From Pseudomonadota bacterium (GTDB lineage Bacteria > Pseudomonadota > Alphaproteobacteria > Rhizobiales > Devosiaceae), in contig JAEWCE010000240.1 of assembly GCA_023390785.1 (NCBI GenBank), positions 1 to 23,786 of the forward strand: 23,786 nucleotides of DNA. Reading direction: 5' to 3'. Below the pieces are notes generated by a model. The model worked only from the letters and a program-made list of their open reading frames with translations, was not told the origin of the DNA and ran no database searches. The position numbers and the translations under genes were made by a program. Positions 23,500 through 23,786 of this stretch are shown piece after piece (the stretch's first letter is position 1; each line of letters starts with the position of its first letter).

Positions 23500-23693
23500 C
23501 ACGCCCCCACGCGTGCCGCCTGCATCAGACTCTGCCGGATCGCCCCATGGTCGAGCGGCGACTCACCGATCACCACCAGCGCCGTCTCCCGTGTCTCCCC
23601 CGGCTTCCACGGCCGGTCGAACCACGCATTGAGACGTGGGCCTACCGCCTGGATGGCGAGACGGGCGGGGGGGCCCCCGCCCGCCCCCCCCAC
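23499..23693 (-). CDS. cobW: CobW C-terminal fragment (5' part lost or unreadable)
   Basis: Only the last part of CobW, a COG0523 GTPase acting as cobalt chaperone for CobNST, is seen. The sequence RLAIQAVGPRLNAWFDRPW followed by GETRETALVVIGESPLD is the standard CobW_C end. Upstream of residue about 10 the frame turns into Gly/Pro from a G/C run, and it meets a TAG at 23706-23708. The GTPase domain (P-loop, CxCC metal motif) is not in the window. The GTG at 23693 is not a believable start. Either a frameshift or rearrangement has broken the gene, or the sequence near the window end is wrong. Its TGA overlaps the cobN ATG, the normal arrangement. Confidence 0.75.
   Translation of the reverse strand: MGGAGGGPPARLAIQAVGPRLNAWFDRPWKPGETRETALVVIGESPLDHGAIRQSLMQAARVGA
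23662..23683. repeat. perfect G/C palindrome where cobW coding breaks off
   Basis: CGGGCGGGGG (23662-23671) and CCCCCGCCCG (23674-23683) are perfect 10-base inverted repeats two bases apart. A C7 run and the tandem 8-mers ACGCCCCT, ACGCCCCT and ACGCCCGC (23692-23715) follow. Beyond it, 23706-23786 reads on the minus strand as an open frame ending KRADRKARKRA then TAG. I do not recognise it. Confidence 0.7.
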
Positions 23694-23786
23694 GCCCCTA
23701 CGCCCCTACGCCCGCTTCCTCGCCTTCCGGTCCGCGCGCTTGTCGCCGGGCGGGGTGGCCGGCGGGGTCGGGGCCCCCTGCACCAC

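Noticed and set aside
23706..23786. Open minus-strand frame ending KRADRKARKRA as a real gene end
   Set aside because: Only 26 codons, cut by the window edge, Pro/Gly-rich low complexity beside suspect homopolymer runs; cannot be assigned.

Overview
The window is GC-rich (by eye about two-thirds G+C), densely packed chromosomal DNA, almost certainly from an alphaproteobacterium of the Hyphomicrobiales type (a Devosia-like genome would fit; this placement is inference). The reasons are the DUF1045-phnM-phnN gene order, a Zur/ZnuACB locus next to a cobW-cobN-cobO cobalamin block, the many GTGA/TGATG gene overlaps, and palindromic repeats of the kinds common in that order. I see no tRNA, rRNA, CRISPR array, phage gene or complete insertion sequence. 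No stretch longer than about 210 bases lacks a gene.

Layout. (1) 73-2404, minus strand: DUF1045 (2H-phosphoesterase-like), phnM and phnN, three overlapping genes of phosphonate (C-P lyase) catabolism. (2) 2488-3741, plus: glycerate 2-kinase of the TtuD/GckA (MOFRL) type, converging on a fosmidomycin-resistance-type MFS exporter (3809-5014, minus). (3) 5149-7078, plus: a cupin related to 2,4'-dihydroxyacetophenone dioxygenase, an SDR oxidoreductase and a VIT-family metal transporter, closely spaced. (4) 7080-8471, minus: an aldo/keto reductase preceded by a VOC (glyoxalase-fold) protein. (5) 8680-13997, plus: a complete dipeptide ABC transporter, dppABCDF. It has a tetraloop-capped hairpin after dppA and a 47-bp palindromic repeat between dppC and dppD. 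It is followed by a membrane-anchored CHASE4-like/degenerate-EAL protein (14096-15892). (6) 15902-18922: zur (minus) divergent from znuA-znuC-znuB (plus), sharing a Zur-box-like palindrome. (7) 18933-23693, minus: cobW (3' part only), cobN and cobO, the cobalt-insertion and adenosylation steps of aerobic cobalamin synthesis.

The most unusual structure is in cobN. Four copies of a C-rich/G-rich palindromic repeat lie inside the reading frame and are translated: two form a 140-bp inverted pair, one is near the N-terminus, and one supplies the C-terminus. This resembles REP/BIME or Rickettsia-type palindromic elements that have invaded a gene without breaking it. Other points worth a second look are an inactive-looking EAL protein beside a peptide transporter, a ZnuA that lacks both the histidine loop and one metal-ligand histidine while ZnuC carries a histidine-rich tail, Dpp ATPases lacking the usual C-terminal cysteine extension, and an abrupt loss of cobW coding sequence in a palindromic G/C run about 100 bases from the window end. 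I found no wholly unknown multi-gene system; most loci are recognisable.
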